NCBI GenBank assembly: GCA_902479075.1
Contig: CABSNK010000018.1
Coordinates: forward strand, 1 to 46,172
Direction: 5' to 3'
DNA from: an uncultured Collinsella sp.
Lineage (GTDB): Bacteria > Actinomycetota > Coriobacteriia > Coriobacteriales > Coriobacteriaceae
Length of the DNA stretch: 46,172 bases
Below are positions 24,823 to 31,934 of the stretch, one piece after another (within the stretch, counting starts at the first letter, position 1; the number at the start of each line of letters is the position of its first letter). Below the pieces are notes generated by a model. It saw only the letters and a list, made by a program, of their open reading frames with translations. It was not told the origin of the DNA and did no database searches. The position numbers and the translations under genes were made by a program.

Positions 24823-25666
24823 GTGCGAGAGCAATATCGATGAGCTGATTGTCCCCGAGCTTGCGGGAATTGCTGGGACGGTTTCGTCAAGGCTCTCTGA
24901 TTTCCGGGATTGGCGCGGCGATGCTTCTGCGGATGTTTCCGAGTTGGAGACAGCCGCTTCGGACCTTGAGGTTTGCGGGCTGACCGTTACGGCGATTGAT
25001 TTCGCAAATCCGTGCGCGCGCTACTCCGAGGTTTCCTTTGAGCTCGGCGGGTATGTCGTGCACGGCCGTTTGATTGAGCCTGTTGGTCGTGACCGGGCAT
25101 CCGAGCTTGTGCCACTATGCCTGATGTTTCACGACATCGACCGACCCGTGCGCGGCTGGCATCACATGACGAGATTTGTCGCCATGGGGTATGCCGTCCT
25201 CGCGCTGGACGATGAGACTATTGGATCCAACGATCTGCAGCAGGGGATTACCTCGCCTGCTTTTGTCGAGCGTGTCCGTTGGGGCTGCGCGTTGGCGAAG
25301 GTTGCGCGCAATCTTGATGGCATGGATCCCGACCGCATCTTTGCATGGGGCGAGGGCCTTGGCGGCGGTGTCGCGCTGGCGGTTTCTGCTCTGGACGAGC
25401 GGGGCCTTGCCTGCACGGCGCTTGCCAATCCGCTTCCCAGCGGTCTCGAGACGCTGTCGCCTCGGGTTCGTGGCTCGGTGCTCATGGGCACATCGCTCAT
25501 GGATACCGTGAGTGATCCCAAGGGTCAGTTTGCCGTATTCAACGGTCTTGAGTGTGACCGGAGGCATATCATCTATGCCAAATACGCTCACGAGCGCATC
25601 AATGCGTTCGAAAACGAAGTCGTCGACTTCTTTAACCAAACGTTCTATTCGTGTTCTTTGGCCTAG
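24815..25666 (+). CDS. AXE1-like protein lacking the nucleophile serine
   Basis: A 283-residue relative of the preceding esterase that overlaps it by 8 bases. It aligns through DPDRIFAWGEGLGGG against the active enzyme's IDLARVFVNGASQGGG, which puts Gly181 where the catalytic Ser should be. The Asp (Asp230 in MGTSLMDTV) and His (His259 in KYAHER) positions are kept, as is FNGLECDRRH. The oxyanion segment FHGYPG has become FHDIDR. It is therefore probably not an esterase by the usual mechanism; it could be a partner or regulator of the active enzyme, or have changed chemistry. The frame is intact and coupled, so it is not a decayed pseudogene. Confidence 0.75.
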   Translation: MSKCESNIDELIVPELAGIAGTVSSRLSDFRDWRGDASADVSELETAASDLEVCGLTVTAIDFANPCARYSEVSFELGGYVVHGRLIEPVGRDRASELVPLCLMFHDIDRPVRGWHHMTRFVAMGYAVLALDDETIGSNDLQQGITSPAFVERVRWGCALAKVARNLDGMDPDRIFAWGEGLGGGVALAVSALDERGLACTALANPLPSGLETLSPRVRGSVLMGTSLMDTVSDPKGQFAVFNGLECDRRHIIYAKYAHERINAFENEVVDFFNQTFYSCSLA

Positions 25667-25734
25667 ACGGCCTGGACACCGCCAACAAGAGTGGGCGGCA
25701 TAGGGCTGCCCGCCAGACAACTAAGGAGATTCTT

Positions 25735-26655
25735 GTGGCAACTCAGAAATTCACCGGCGTTATCCCTCCCGTCGTTGTTCCCGATACCGAAGACCACCAG
25801 CTCGACGTTGCCTCCTTTGAGCGCAGCATCAACCGCATGATCGATGCCGGCGTCGATGGCCTGTTCTTCCTGGGCTCCTCGGGCGAGGTCGTCTTCTCCA
25901 CCGACGAGCGCCGTCGCCAGATTGTCGCAGAGGCCGTCCGTATCGTCGACCACCGCGTTCCCGTTCTGGTCGGCATCATCGACACCGAGACCGAGCGCAT
26001 GATCGAGCACGGCAAGGTCGCTCAGGAGCTGGGCGCCGATGCGCTCGTCGCCACCTGCCCGTTCTATGCCCTGCAGGGCATGACCGAGGTCGAGGAGCAC
26101 TTCCGCATCCTTCACGAGGAACTCGACCTGCCCATCTTCGCCTACGACATCCCCGTGTGCGTCCACACCAAGCTTCCCTGGAAGCTTCTTGCCAAGCTCG
26201 GCGCCGAGGGCGTCCTTGCTGGCGTCAAGGATTCCTCGGGTGATGACATCTCGTTCCGCTACCTCGTTCAGGAGAACGAAAAGAACGGCCATCCGATGAG
26301 CATCCTCACCGGTCACGAGGTTGTTGTCGACGGCGCTTACCTCGGTGGCGCCGACGGCTCTGTCCCGGGTCTCGCCAACGTTGAGCCCGAGGGCTACGTT
26401 CGTCAGTGGAAGGCCGCTCAGGCTGGTGACTGGGCTACCGTCAAGGCCGAGCAGGATCGCCTCAATGAGATTTCGCACATCTGGGATGTCACCTCGGGCG
26501 TCCAGGGCTATGCCGGTGGCGTCGGCGCCTTCAAGACCGCTATGAACCTCATGGGCATCTTCGACAGCCCGACCATGCCGCGCCCGGTGAAGGCCATGAC
26601 CGGTGAGAACGTCGAGGCGATTCGCAAGGTCCTCCAGGACAACGGTCTCCTTTAA
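25735..26655 (+). CDS. nanA: N-acetylneuraminate lyase (DapA/NanA family)
   Basis: A class I aldolase of the DHDPS/NAL family; in this context it would split N-acetylneuraminate into ManNAc and pyruvate. The 306-residue protein has the pyruvate-carboxylate loop GSSGE (47-51), the catalytic Tyr137 in FAYDIP and the Schiff-base Lys165 in GVKDSSGD. GTG at 25735 is chosen because AAGGAG is six bases upstream; a reading from 25651 would cross that site. Family members also include DapA and sugar-acid aldolases that sequence alone separates poorly, so the function rests on the neighbouring nanK and nanE candidates. Confidence 0.8.
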   Translation: MATQKFTGVIPPVVVPDTEDHQLDVASFERSINRMIDAGVDGLFFLGSSGEVVFSTDERRRQIVAEAVRIVDHRVPVLVGIIDTETERMIEHGKVAQELGADALVATCPFYALQGMTEVEEHFRILHEELDLPIFAYDIPVCVHTKLPWKLLAKLGAEGVLAGVKDSSGDDISFRYLVQENEKNGHPMSILTGHEVVVDGAYLGGADGSVPGLANVEPEGYVRQWKAAQAGDWATVKAEQDRLNEISHIWDVTSGVQGYAGGVGAFKTAMNLMGIFDSPTMPRPVKAMTGENVEAIRKVLQDNGLL

Positions 26656-26687
26656 AGCTTTCCCAGGCACCCGACCTCGCCGTTCAA

Positions 26688-26730
26688 CCGTGCGGCCATG
26701 ACCCATTAGGTCAATGGCCGCACGGTTTCT
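26688..26730 (+). terminator. Terminator or attenuator between nanA and nanK
   Basis: CCGTGCGGCCATGACC (26688-26703) pairs with 26709-26725 with one bulged A, followed by TTTCTC. Further imperfect pairing of flanking sequence (26663-26687 with 26731-26750) could extend the hairpin. It separates the transporter-esterase-nanA part from nanK-nanE. Confidence 0.65.
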
Positions 26731-26827
26731 CGGCGATCTCGGGCACCTGGAAAACCTTTACCGCGCTGTGACGGCTAGTCTGACGGCGCATTTCCTGTAG
26801 TTGTTTTTGTCTCCGAAGGAGAACGAC

Positions 26828-27793
26828 ATGGAGAACAAGTACGTCTGCTCTGTCGATATCGGCGGAACTAAGATCGCGACTGCCATCATGGAGTATCCGG
26901 CTGACGGCGGTGTGCCCCATCCCGTTTTTGAGGCTGAGGTTCCCACCGAGGCCCAGGAGGGTGGCGAAGCAGTCTTCCAGCGCATCGAGGCGTCTATCAA
27001 GGCAGCTCTTGAGGCAAATCCCGATGTCGAGGTCCTCGGAGTTGGCATCGGCGCTGCCGGTGTCGTCGACCCCAAGACGGGCGCCATCGCGTATGCCAAT
27101 GAGATTATGCCCGGCTGGTCCGGTGTTCAGTTGGGGCCGCGTCTGCGCGAGGACCTCGGCCTTCCCGTTGCCGTTGTAGGCGACGTGCAGGCTCATGCTC
27201 TGGGCGAGGCCCACTGGGGCGTCGGCAAGGGCAAGTTCTCCGTCTTGTGTTTGGGCATCGGTACGGGCATCGGCGGCGCATATGTCGAGAACGGCCGCGT
27301 GATGCAGGGCTTCCATGGTGCTGCCGGCCATATGGGCCACATCGAGTGCTCGGCTGCCGCCGGCATTCCCTGCGCCTGCGGGCGTTCCGGCCATCTGGAG
27401 TCGGTTGCTTCCGGAACATCAATCGGGCGCATGTACGATGAGCGTTTTGGCCGCGTCGACCCCAGCCGTCCTTCGGTCGGCCGTGACGTGAACGACCTGT
27501 GCCGCGCAGGCGACGCAAAGGCGACCGAGGTCATTCATGACGCCGGCTTTGCGCTGGGCGCCAGCCTGGGCTCGCTCGCTAACATCCTGGACCCTGAGGT
27601 CATCGTGCTTTCGGGCGGCGTGATTCACCAAGGCCCCGATTGGCGTTCACAGACGTGGAAGGACTCGGTGCACGAGGGCTATGCCAGCCAGGCGCTCGAC
27701 CCGCTTCAGGACACGCCGATTCTCATCGGCTCTCTGGAGGGCGACGCGCCGCTCATCGGTGCCGCCGAACACCTTCTTGCATCGTTGAAGTAA
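26828..27793 (+). CDS. nanK: ROK-family sugar kinase, N-acetylmannosamine kinase candidate
   Basis: ROK kinases phosphorylate sugars such as ManNAc, GlcNAc or glucose; beside nanA and nanE the likely reaction is ManNAc to ManNAc-6-phosphate. The 321-residue protein has the ATP-binding start DIGGTK (10-15), a catalytic Asp119 in GDVQAHALGE, GIGTGIGGA (143-151) and a zinc region. In that region His168 (AGHMGH), Cys182 and Cys184 are present, but the third cysteine of the usual CxCGxxGCxE is His189. GAAGGAG precedes the ATG at 26828. Its own leader follows a terminator, so it may have a separate promoter. Confidence 0.82.
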   Translation: MENKYVCSVDIGGTKIATAIMEYPADGGVPHPVFEAEVPTEAQEGGEAVFQRIEASIKAALEANPDVEVLGVGIGAAGVVDPKTGAIAYANEIMPGWSGVQLGPRLREDLGLPVAVVGDVQAHALGEAHWGVGKGKFSVLCLGIGTGIGGAYVENGRVMQGFHGAAGHMGHIECSAAAGIPCACGRSGHLESVASGTSIGRMYDERFGRVDPSRPSVGRDVNDLCRAGDAKATEVIHDAGFALGASLGSLANILDPEVIVLSGGVIHQGPDWRSQTWKDSVHEGYASQALDPLQDTPILIGSLEGDAPLIGAAEHLLASLK

Positions 27794-27810
27794 ACATAAC
27801 TACCAAGTGC

Positions 27811-27908
27811 GCCTTCTGAGGTGCCGCAGATTGACGTGAAAGAGGAGCGAAGCGTACTTCGGTACGCGAGCGACGGTTTGAACGTCAAGGTGCGGTGTCT
27901 CAGAAGGC
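27811..27908. repeat. 98-base imperfect palindrome with a UUCG-capped tip, between nanK and nanE
   Basis: Outer arms of 27 bases match at 22 positions: GCCTTCTGAG (27811-27820) with CTCAGAAGGC (27899-27908), and TTGACGT (27831-27837) with ACGTCAA (27882-27888). The tip is a perfect 6-bp hairpin GCGTAC-TTCG-GTACGC (27852-27867). Two purine-rich internal segments lie between. It is followed by TGTTTTGAG, not a clean terminator tail. It may be a dispersed palindromic repeat or a transcript-stabilising structure. Confidence 0.8.
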
Positions 27909-27933
27909 TGTTTTGAGAAAGGTTGAGTCGAAC

Positions 27934-28620
27934 ATGACCGTTGATCCTTTGATCCAGTCCCTGAAGGGCAAGCTCGTCGTGAGCGTTCAGGCGTATATGG
28001 GCGAGCCGCTTCGTACGCCCGAGACCATGGCTCAAATGTCTCGCGCTTGCGAGCTTGGCGGCGCCGCCGCCATTCGCTGCCAGGGCCTTGCCGACATTGC
28101 CGCCATTAAGGGTCGCTGTGAGGTTCCCGTCATCGGTCTGTGGAAGGACGGGCACGAGGGCGTTTACATCACGCCGACGCTGCGTCACGCTCGTGCCTGC
28201 GTTGCTGCGGGTGCCGATATCGTGGCGATCGACGCCACCGATCGTCCGCGTCCCGATGGCAAGTCGGTCGAGGATACCTTCCGCCCGCTGCACGAGGAGG
28301 GTGTGCTCCTGATGGCGGATTGTGCCACCATCGAGGACATTCGCCGTGCGGTTGATATGGGCTTCGACCTGGTATCCACCACACTCTCTCACGGTGTCGC
28401 CGCCATCGACTGCACCATGGCCGATGGCCCCGACCTGCCGCTCCTGCGTCAGGCGACCGAGGAATTTCCCGGCCTTCCCATCATTTGCGAGGGTCGCGTG
28501 CATACGCCCGAGGAGGCTCGCGCTGCAATCGACGCCGGCGCGTGGGCCGTTGTCGTCGGCACCGCTATCACGCACCCCACGAGTATTACAAGTTGGTTTA
28601 AGGCTGCGCTTGAGGCGTAA
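27934..28620 (+). CDS. nanE: N-acetylmannosamine-6-phosphate 2-epimerase
   Basis: NanE converts ManNAc-6-P to GlcNAc-6-P, linking sialic acid to amino sugar catabolism. The 228-residue TIM-barrel protein begins LIQSLKGKLVVSVQA and has the family segments GAAAIRCQGLADI, PVIGLWK, DIVAIDATDRPRPDG, LMADCATIED, the LVSTTLSHG loop, and IICEGRVHTPEEA with VVVGTAITHP at the phosphate end. This is the most diagnostic gene of the locus. The ATG at 27934 follows GAAAGG at rather long spacing. It is the last gene before rapZ. Confidence 0.92.
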   Translation: MTVDPLIQSLKGKLVVSVQAYMGEPLRTPETMAQMSRACELGGAAAIRCQGLADIAAIKGRCEVPVIGLWKDGHEGVYITPTLRHARACVAAGADIVAIDATDRPRPDGKSVEDTFRPLHEEGVLLMADCATIEDIRRAVDMGFDLVSTTLSHGVAAIDCTMADGPDLPLLRQATEEFPGLPIICEGRVHTPEEARAAIDAGAWAVVVGTAITHPTSITSWFKAALEA

Positions 28621-28647
28621 GACGGGCCTTGTATCCGCTTGGGGCGG

Positions 28648-28653
28648 TATACT
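28648..28653 (+). promoter_or_regulatory. Possible -10 box of rapZ
   Basis: TATACT lies about 70 bases before rapZ. TTGTAT (28629-28634) is upstream but only 13 bases away, so the -35 is uncertain. Confidence 0.35.
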
Positions 28654-28671
28654 CAATAAAGGCAATTGATC

Positions 28672-28707
28672 GCGCGGGATCCGCTGGCCGGGTCCCGCGC
28701 TTATTTT
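28672..28707 (+). terminator. Hairpin with T-tract in the nanE-rapZ gap
   Basis: GCGCGGGATCCG (28672-28683) pairs with CGGGTCCCGCGC (28689-28700), allowing one G-T pair, and is followed by TTATTTT. It can terminate nanE transcripts. It ends directly at the rapZ ribosome-binding site AGGAGG, so it may also act on rapZ expression. Confidence 0.7.
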
Positions 28708-28718
28708 AGGAGGCACAC

Positions 28719-29639
28719 ATGCAAAAGGGAGATGCCATGGATGCGGCGGAGCGCTCGGAGCGTATCCCCGATATCGTTATCATCACCGGAATGTCCGGCT
28801 CGGGCCGAACGCAAGCCATGCATGTGTTTGAGGACATGGGCTATTTTTGTATCGACAACCTGCCCCCACGCCTGATTGCCCAGCTTGCTGAGCTCGTTGG
28901 CATCAATACGGGCGTGGGCAGGCACCTTGCCGTTACCTGCGACCTGCGTAGCCAGGGCTTGTTCGATGAACTGCTCGATGCTGTTGCCGCACTGGAAGAG
29001 CGCGAGATGAGCTGCGACATTGTGTTTCTCGAGGCGTCTGACGAGGTGCTGATTCGCCGGTATAGCGAAAACCGTCGTCGCCATCCCATTGCAAAGCCGG
29101 GGGAGACCACGGCCGACGCTATTCAGCGTGAACGTCTGCAGCTGCAGGGCGTTCGCGATCGAGCCGATATGATTATCGACACGAGCCGCTTGCGCACTTC
29201 TGCCTTGCGCAACAAGCTGCGCATGGCTTTTTCCGAGCTGTCCGACCAGCAGCTTATGGATGTCCACGTGTTCTCGTTTGGCTTTAAGCATGGCATGCCC
29301 ATCGAGGCGGATATCATGATCGATGTTCGCTTCTTGCCCAATCCTTTCTACGATCCCGAGATGCGCACCATGACCGGTCTCGATAAGAAGGTCTCCGATT
29401 TTGTCTTGGACCACCCCAAGACCCAGGAGTTCTGGAAGGCCTGGACCCAGCTGCTCGATACGGTCATGCCGGGTTATATCGCAGAGGGCAAGCCGCAGCT
29501 TTCCATTGCTATCGGCTGCACAGGCGGACAGCACCGTAGCGTCGCCATTGCCGAGGCCACGGCCCGCTACCTGGAGGGTGCTCAGTATCATGTGAGCATC
29601 TCCCACCGTGACCTGTCGCGTGCCAACACGAAGGCATAG
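28719..29639 (+). CDS. rapZ: RapZ/YvcJ-family nucleotide-binding protein
   Basis: RapZ (YvcJ) proteins are P-loop nucleotide-binding proteins; in E. coli RapZ is an RNase adaptor that senses GlcN-6-P, and in Gram-positives it sits with whiA. The 306-residue protein has Walker A GMSGSGRT (24-31), YFCIDNLPP, and the C-terminal family motif IGCTGGQHRSV. Two starts are possible: ATG at 28719 with AGGAGG five bases away, and ATG at 28737 with its own AAAGGGA. It ends six bases before whiA. The nearby amino sugar genes make a metabolic link tempting but unproven. Confidence 0.92.
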   Translation: MQKGDAMDAAERSERIPDIVIITGMSGSGRTQAMHVFEDMGYFCIDNLPPRLIAQLAELVGINTGVGRHLAVTCDLRSQGLFDELLDAVAALEEREMSCDIVFLEASDEVLIRRYSENRRRHPIAKPGETTADAIQRERLQLQGVRDRADMIIDTSRLRTSALRNKLRMAFSELSDQQLMDVHVFSFGFKHGMPIEADIMIDVRFLPNPFYDPEMRTMTGLDKKVSDFVLDHPKTQEFWKAWTQLLDTVMPGYIAEGKPQLSIAIGCTGGQHRSVAIAEATARYLEGAQYHVSISHRDLSRANTKA

Positions 29640-29645
29640 GTTTAC

Positions 29646-30575
29646 ATGTCGTTTACCGCTGAGGTGCGTGACGAGCTTGCGCGCTGCGAACCAGAATGCG
29701 AATACTGCGATTTGTCGACGCTTGCTGCGCTAACGCGTGTGAGCGGCACGCTTTCGCTGGCGGGCTCGGGACGGTACCGCTTGACGGTCGCGACCGAGAC
29801 GGGTGCTGTGGCGCGCACGATGATTGCGCTGACGCATCGTATCCTTAAGCTCAAGACCGAATTCACGGTTCGTAAGTCGGTCCTGCACAAGGTACGAAAC
29901 TATCTCATCACCTTGCCCGATCAGCCCGATTTGGATAAGGCTCTGGTGCTGCTGGGCATTCTCGACCGTAGGGGAGGGCTCGTCGCGGGTGTGCCGCGCC
30001 ACATCGTCGCCCGTCCTTGCTGCAGGCTCGCCTATATTCGCGGTGCGCTGATTGCCGGAGGCTTTGTTGCCGACCCGCGTGGCGATTTTCATTTGGAGAT
30101 CGCGGTTCAGGGCGAGGAGTATGCAAAGGGACTTTGCGACCTTCTGGAGCAGATTGGAGTTCGCGCCCGCGTCAATGCGCGTCGCGGCTCGTATGCCGTG
30201 TACATCAAGAGTGCCGAGGAGATTAAACGTCTGTTACAGCTGATTGGCGCCAAGCGCAGCGTTGCCGAGATTGAAGAGGCCCGCGCGGTTAAGCTGGTGA
30301 AGAACGACGTGAATCGTCGCGTGAACGCAGAGCTTGCCAACCAGACCAGAAGTGCCGGTGCCGCCCAACATCAGCTTGCGCTCATCGATGAGCTTGATCG
30401 GCGCGGTTTGCGCGAAACGCTGCCGGACGCTCTGGCAGTTTTTTGTGACTTACGCGAGCGTTACCCCGATCTCTCACTGCGAGATTTGGGGGAAATGGCC
30501 GACCCTCCTTTGTCGAAGTCGGCCTTGTATCACCGTGTTTTGCGCCTTGAAAAGCTCATTGAAGCAAGCGGGTAG
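29646..30575 (+). CDS. whiA: WhiA DNA-binding protein
   Basis: WhiA combines a degenerate LAGLIDADG-homing-endonuclease fold with a C-terminal helix-turn-helix. It controls sporulation genes in Streptomyces and cell division in Bacillus. The 309-residue protein starts MSFTAEVRDELAR, has the central CCRLAYIRGALIAGGFVADP segment, and ends with an HTH region LSLRDLGEMADPPLSKSALYHR. In most Gram-positives yvcK (glucose-linked regulator) lies between rapZ and whiA; here the two are only six bases apart with no such gene. It is followed by the gap promoter region. Confidence 0.95.
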   Translation: MSFTAEVRDELARCEPECEYCDLSTLAALTRVSGTLSLAGSGRYRLTVATETGAVARTMIALTHRILKLKTEFTVRKSVLHKVRNYLITLPDQPDLDKALVLLGILDRRGGLVAGVPRHIVARPCCRLAYIRGALIAGGFVADPRGDFHLEIAVQGEEYAKGLCDLLEQIGVRARVNARRGSYAVYIKSAEEIKRLLQLIGAKRSVAEIEEARAVKLVKNDVNRRVNAELANQTRSAGAAQHQLALIDELDRRGLRETLPDALAVFCDLRERYPDLSLRDLGEMADPPLSKSALYHRVLRLEKLIEASG

Positions 30576-30618
30576 TTTAACGCAATAGCTTTTATGGTGG
30601 TTTAACTGCTGTTTTATA

Positions 30619-30636
30619 CGTTAAAGCGTTTTAACG
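30619..30636. promoter_or_regulatory. Inverted repeat upstream of gap
   Basis: CGTTAAA (30619-30625) and TTTAACG (30630-30636) form a 7-4-7 palindrome about 55 bases upstream of the probable gap -10 box. The word TTTAACGCAA occurs here (30630-30639) and again near 30577, just after whiA. It could be an operator for a glycolytic regulator. Confidence 0.4.
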
Positions 30637-30666
30637 CAAATTTGATTTTCAATTTCGAGCATTCTC

Positions 30667-30696
30667 GTGAAATTCAAGCCAAAAAAAAGGTATATT
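30667..30696 (+). promoter_or_regulatory. Putative gap promoter
   Basis: TATATT (30691-30696) is a good -10 box preceded by an A8 tract; the -35 would be GTGAAA (30667-30672) with an 18-base spacer. Together with the upstream AT-rich stretch this suits a highly expressed gene. Confidence 0.45.
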
Positions 30697-30768
30697 AGGC
30701 GAGTGGTTAGTTTGTGGGCCTCAACGGCAGGCGCTGTAGCTTGCGGGGGCCTTACGAAAGGAGACACA

Positions 30769-31794
30769 ATGGCAGTAAAGGTTGCTATTAACGGCTTCGG
30801 TCGCATCGGTCGTCTGGCCTTCCGCCAGATGTTCGGTCATGAGGGCTCCGAGATCGTCGCTATCAACGACCTCACCTCTCCCGATATGCTCGCTTACCTG
30901 CTGAAGTACGACTCCACGCAGGGCAACTATGCTCGCGATCACGAGGTCGTCGCTGGCGAGGATTCCATCACCGTTGACGGCAAGGAGATCAAGATCTACA
31001 AGGAGGCCGACGCCAACAACCTGCCTTGGGGCGACCTCGACGTCGACGTCGTTCTCGAGTGCACCGGCTTCTACACCAGCAAGGCTAAGGCTCAGGCCCA
31101 CATCAACGCTGGCGCCAAGAAGGTCGTCATCTCCGCTCCGGCCGGCAGCGATCTGCCCACCATCGTGTACAACGTCAACCATGAGACGCTGACCGCTGAG
31201 GACAACATCATCTCCGCTGCTTCCTGCACCACCAACTGCCTCGCCCCGATGGCCAAGGGTCTGAACGACTTCGCTCCCATCGTCTCCGGCATCATGACCA
31301 CCATCCACGCCTTCACCGGCGACCAGATGCCGCTCGACGGCCCGCAGCGCAAGGGCAACTTCCGTCGCTCCCGCGCCTGCTCCGAGAACATCGTCCCGAA
31401 CACCACGGGCGCTGCCAAGGCCATCGGCCTGGTTCTCCCCGAGCTCAACGGCAAGCTCATCGGTGCCGCCCAGCGCGTCCCGACGCCGACCGGCTCGCTG
31501 ACCAACCTCTACGCCGTCGTTGACAAGAAGGTCACCGTCGACGAGGTCAACGCTGCCATGAAGGCCTACGCCGAGACCATCCCCGATACCTTCGCTTACA
31601 ACGAGGACCAGATCGTCTCCCGCGACATCGTCGGCGAGACCCACGGCTCCATCTTCGACGCCACTCAGACCATGTGCTCTGATCTCGGCAACGGCCAGAC
31701 CCTCGTTCAGGTCACCTCTTGGTACGACAACGAGAACTCCTACACCTCTCAGATGGTCCGCACCATCAAGTACTTCGAGAAGTTCGTTGCTTAA
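30769..31794 (+). CDS. gap: Glyceraldehyde-3-phosphate dehydrogenase
   Basis: Oxidises and phosphorylates glyceraldehyde-3-phosphate to 1,3-bisphosphoglycerate with NAD in glycolysis. The 341-residue protein has the Rossmann start INGFGRIGR, Asp34 after AIN (NAD rather than NADP preference) and the catalytic Cys153 in SCTTNC. The substrate loop is TGDQMPLDGPQRKG and the C-terminal region WYDNENSYTSQM. The ATG at 30769 follows GAAAGGAG; the longer frame from 30667 would cover the promoter. Codons are strongly biased to C-ending forms, as expected for high expression. A strong terminator follows. Confidence 0.97.
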   Translation: MAVKVAINGFGRIGRLAFRQMFGHEGSEIVAINDLTSPDMLAYLLKYDSTQGNYARDHEVVAGEDSITVDGKEIKIYKEADANNLPWGDLDVDVVLECTGFYTSKAKAQAHINAGAKKVVISAPAGSDLPTIVYNVNHETLTAEDNIISAASCTTNCLAPMAKGLNDFAPIVSGIMTTIHAFTGDQMPLDGPQRKGNFRRSRACSENIVPNTTGAAKAIGLVLPELNGKLIGAAQRVPTPTGSLTNLYAVVDKKVTVDEVNAAMKAYAETIPDTFAYNEDQIVSRDIVGETHGSIFDATQTMCSDLGNGQTLVQVTSWYDNENSYTSQMVRTIKYFEKFVA

Positions 31795-31831
31795 TTTAGC
31801 TTTTAGCGAATAGCTCGTTGAGCGTCTAAAG

Positions 31832-31879
31832 AAGGGCGCGGCCTCATAGGGCTTACACCCTAGGGTCGCGCCCTTTTTA
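31832..31879 (+). terminator. gap terminator
   Basis: A long GC-rich stem (GGGCGCG, 31834-31840, with CGCGCCC, 31867-31873, plus inner TAGGG/CCCTA pairing) is followed by TTTTTAT. Confidence 0.85.
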
Positions 31880-31934
31880 TAGGAAATCGTCTGCCGTAAT
31901 GGGAGGCAGACACGTACGAAAGGTAGAAGCAAAC

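Noticed and set aside
24815..25666. Decayed esterase pseudogene
   Set aside because: The frame is complete, coupled to the upstream gene and keeps the Asp and His positions; only the nucleophile is changed.
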